Shown piece after piece: positions 62,402-64,000 of a stretch of 64,000 bases of DNA. The stretch spans positions 18,332,977-18,396,976 of the forward strand of contig OZ022242.1 of NCBI GenBank assembly GCA_963978895.1, written 5' to 3'. The position numbers and the translations under genes were made by a program. The notes under the pieces are model-generated. The model made no database searches. It was given only the letters and a program-made list of their open reading frames with translations, and was not told where the DNA came from. Numbering within the stretch: position 1 is the first letter of the stretch; each line of letters starts with the position of its first letter. The stretch is from Erpobdella octoculata (taxonomy: Eukaryota > Annelida > Clitellata > Hirudinida > Erpobdellidae).

Positions 62402-62769
62402 TGTCACACCCGTGACTTGATGTAGCAAAGGATGAGACAAGGTTCGTAATTTTTCTTCCAATGAAAAACAAGCACACGTGGAGCGATGATTTTATTTAAC
62501 AACTCCGTTAACGATAAGCGCACCACGCTACGAGATAACACACTAGAACTAGAACCGGAACGAAAAGAGGAAGAGGTGGAAGAATCAAAGAGGAGGAATC
62601 CAAAGTATCTCGTTGTACAGACAAAATATAAAATTAAAAAATAGATAGAATGAATCTAATAATAAAATAGAAAATTAATGAAAAAAAAACTGAATAACAT
62701 AAACCAAGTAATTTAAATGATAATATAAATAAACATACGCATAATGAATATAAAGTTACAGCTGTGACA
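62402..62769. mobile_element. Solo LTR with exact 5-bp target duplication
   Basis: 368 bp starting TGTCACACCC and ending GCTGTGACA (inverted TGTCACA/TGTGACA termini). TCAAC flanks both sides (62397-62401 and 62770-62774). The purine-rich GAAAAGAGGAAGAGGTGG lies inside. No internal region is present, so this is the product of LTR-LTR recombination. Family unknown. Confidence 0.8.
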
Positions 62770-62774
62770 TCAAC

Positions 62775-63134
62775 TTACCAAATATTCTAATAAAATTTAA
62801 TTGTTTTAATTACAAAAACTTTTATAACATAAATTAATCATCATTTGTTCAATTTTGATAAAAGGTTTTTATCATGGGAACACACTACGCTAATCCTGAG
62901 GTTGTATTACTCCGCCGATTCTAAAAATATGGTACCGTCAATGTGAACCTTTACCTAAGATAATCACCTCCTGAATTACTTTGTGGCACAAACTAATGCA
63001 AAAAACCCGAACTCTCTACGTTGTCTAGTTTTCAAGTTTATTTTCCTCACCAGCCAGCCAGCCAAAGTGTTCTATTAAGCTGCTTTTTTAGAAACAATTT
63101 TTAAGAATGCGCTAAAAAGGCTTCCTGATGACAT
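62775..63134. other. AT-rich DNA, nothing recognised
   Basis: No structure seen apart from a short CAGCCAGCCAGCC run at 63051-63063. Confidence 0.45.
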
Positions 63135-63465
63135 TTATGTATATTATTGTATGTATGGAAATAAGTAAATGTATATTACTGTATGTATGGATATAATTAA
63201 ATATATATTATTGTATATATGGATATGTATTTTACTGCAGCTATGGAAATAAGTAAATGTATATTAATGTATGTACGGAAATAAGTACATGTATATTACT
63301 GCATGTGTAGAAATAAGTAAATGTATTTTACTATATGTATGGAAATAAGTAAATGTATTTAACTATATGTATGGAAATAAGTAAATGTATATTACTACAT
63401 GTAGGAAAGAAAGTAAAGGTATATTGCTGTATGTATGGAAAGGATTAAATGCATATTACTGTAAA
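63135..63465 (+). repeat. 32-bp minisatellite
   Basis: About ten diverged copies of a unit containing TATGGAAATAAGTAAATGTA and TATTACTG. Confidence 0.85.
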
Positions 63466-64000
63466 TGTGCATTATTTATTAAACTTAATAAATAAGTAAT
63501 ACTGCAATAACTACTAATTACATTAACATACAGATATCAGATAGATCTGTATAAGATAACTTGAAATCCAATATCGGATCAGATATTATCCGATATTGGA
63601 CATATATTTGTCAACGAATTGTTTTCTGGATGGCTAACGCACACATACTTCGAAGCATACACATACTCATACACCGAGATATAAAAAAAAACAAATATAT
63701 ACACGCCAACACGTGCATTCTACAAACGAATACAAACACACACACGCACACAGAACGTATCCATTGTTCATCAGATACCACATATCTACATAGGTGAGAC
63801 CTTATTTGTCCAGTTCTGTAATAATATCTAGTAGACATAAATTAATTAATTTTCAGATTTTTCCATGATTCATCATTAATTCAAACATCAAATTAATGAC
63901 AAAAGTAAATTTTTATTCTTAAAAGATTGACAACGTCAGGCAATAGAATAAAAAGAATTAAATAATTATTTATTCTCTTTGATTCGTAATTTATTCTAGT
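63466..64000. other. AT-rich DNA, nothing recognised
   Basis: A short inverted repeat AATATCGGAT...ATCCGATATT occurs near 63570-63597. No gene is recognised. Confidence 0.45.

Overview
The window looks like AT-rich nuclear DNA from an invertebrate animal that I cannot place to phylum. The evidence is eukaryotic GT-AG introns, a CUB-domain gene of animal type, Penelope-like, R2-like, LTR and SINE retroelements, hAT, pogo and other cut-and-paste transposons, and an interstitial stretch of the common animal telomere repeat (TTAGGG). Simple-sequence DNA is very abundant. Several arrays are 0.5 to 2.4 kb long and nearly free of interruptions, and they create most of the long open frames.

Layout. 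0.9-2.7 kb: an old LTR retroelement keeping only gag and protease. 3.1-5.5 kb: two elements with GGGGAGA ends flanked by TA, the second with the tail of a pogo-like transposase. 5.5-7.9 kb: the 3' end of an R2-like LINE lying between a (TAC)n array and a giant (TGAG)n array. 8.7-14.7 kb: a higher-order repeat built on pairs of GC-rich palindromes, interrupted by a SINE and a telomere-like stretch. 14.7-16.9 kb: a dead pogo/Tigger transposase gene with a 903-bp hAT-type element inserted in it. 17.5-26.6 kb: AT and GGAT arrays, about 155-bp repeat units, a giant (CACT)n array, and two copies of an 889-bp transposon. 26.7-32.0 kb: a cluster of hAT remnants and a broken gene of an uncharacterised multicopy invertebrate family. 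33-42.4 kb: inverted 155-bp units, GAT/GAC arrays and a 2.4-kb octamer array. 45.0-47.8 kb: a transposon with iterated inverted ends carrying a complete 1,371-bp hAT insertion that has a spliceable 225-residue transposase. 47.9-49.9 kb: a Penelope-like element. 50.1-51.8 kb: an octamer array holding a solo LTR and a SINE. 54.1-61.1 kb: the only convincing host gene. 62.4-62.8 kb: a solo LTR.

The host gene runs on the plus strand. Four exons (54154-54337, 58269-58732, 60044-60251, 60403-60800) join in phase and encode two CUB domains followed by a Thr-rich linker. The arrangement resembles SOL-1 (suppressor of lurcher) type extracellular or membrane proteins. CUB1 carries an unusual Gly/Ser/Asn-rich insertion. 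The first exons lie upstream and were not found, and a short terminal exon at 61055-61146 is tentative.

No operon, CRISPR array or bacterial-type system is present. The main interest is the nesting of transposons, proven in several places by exact target-site duplications, and the repeated association of retroelements with simple-sequence arrays.
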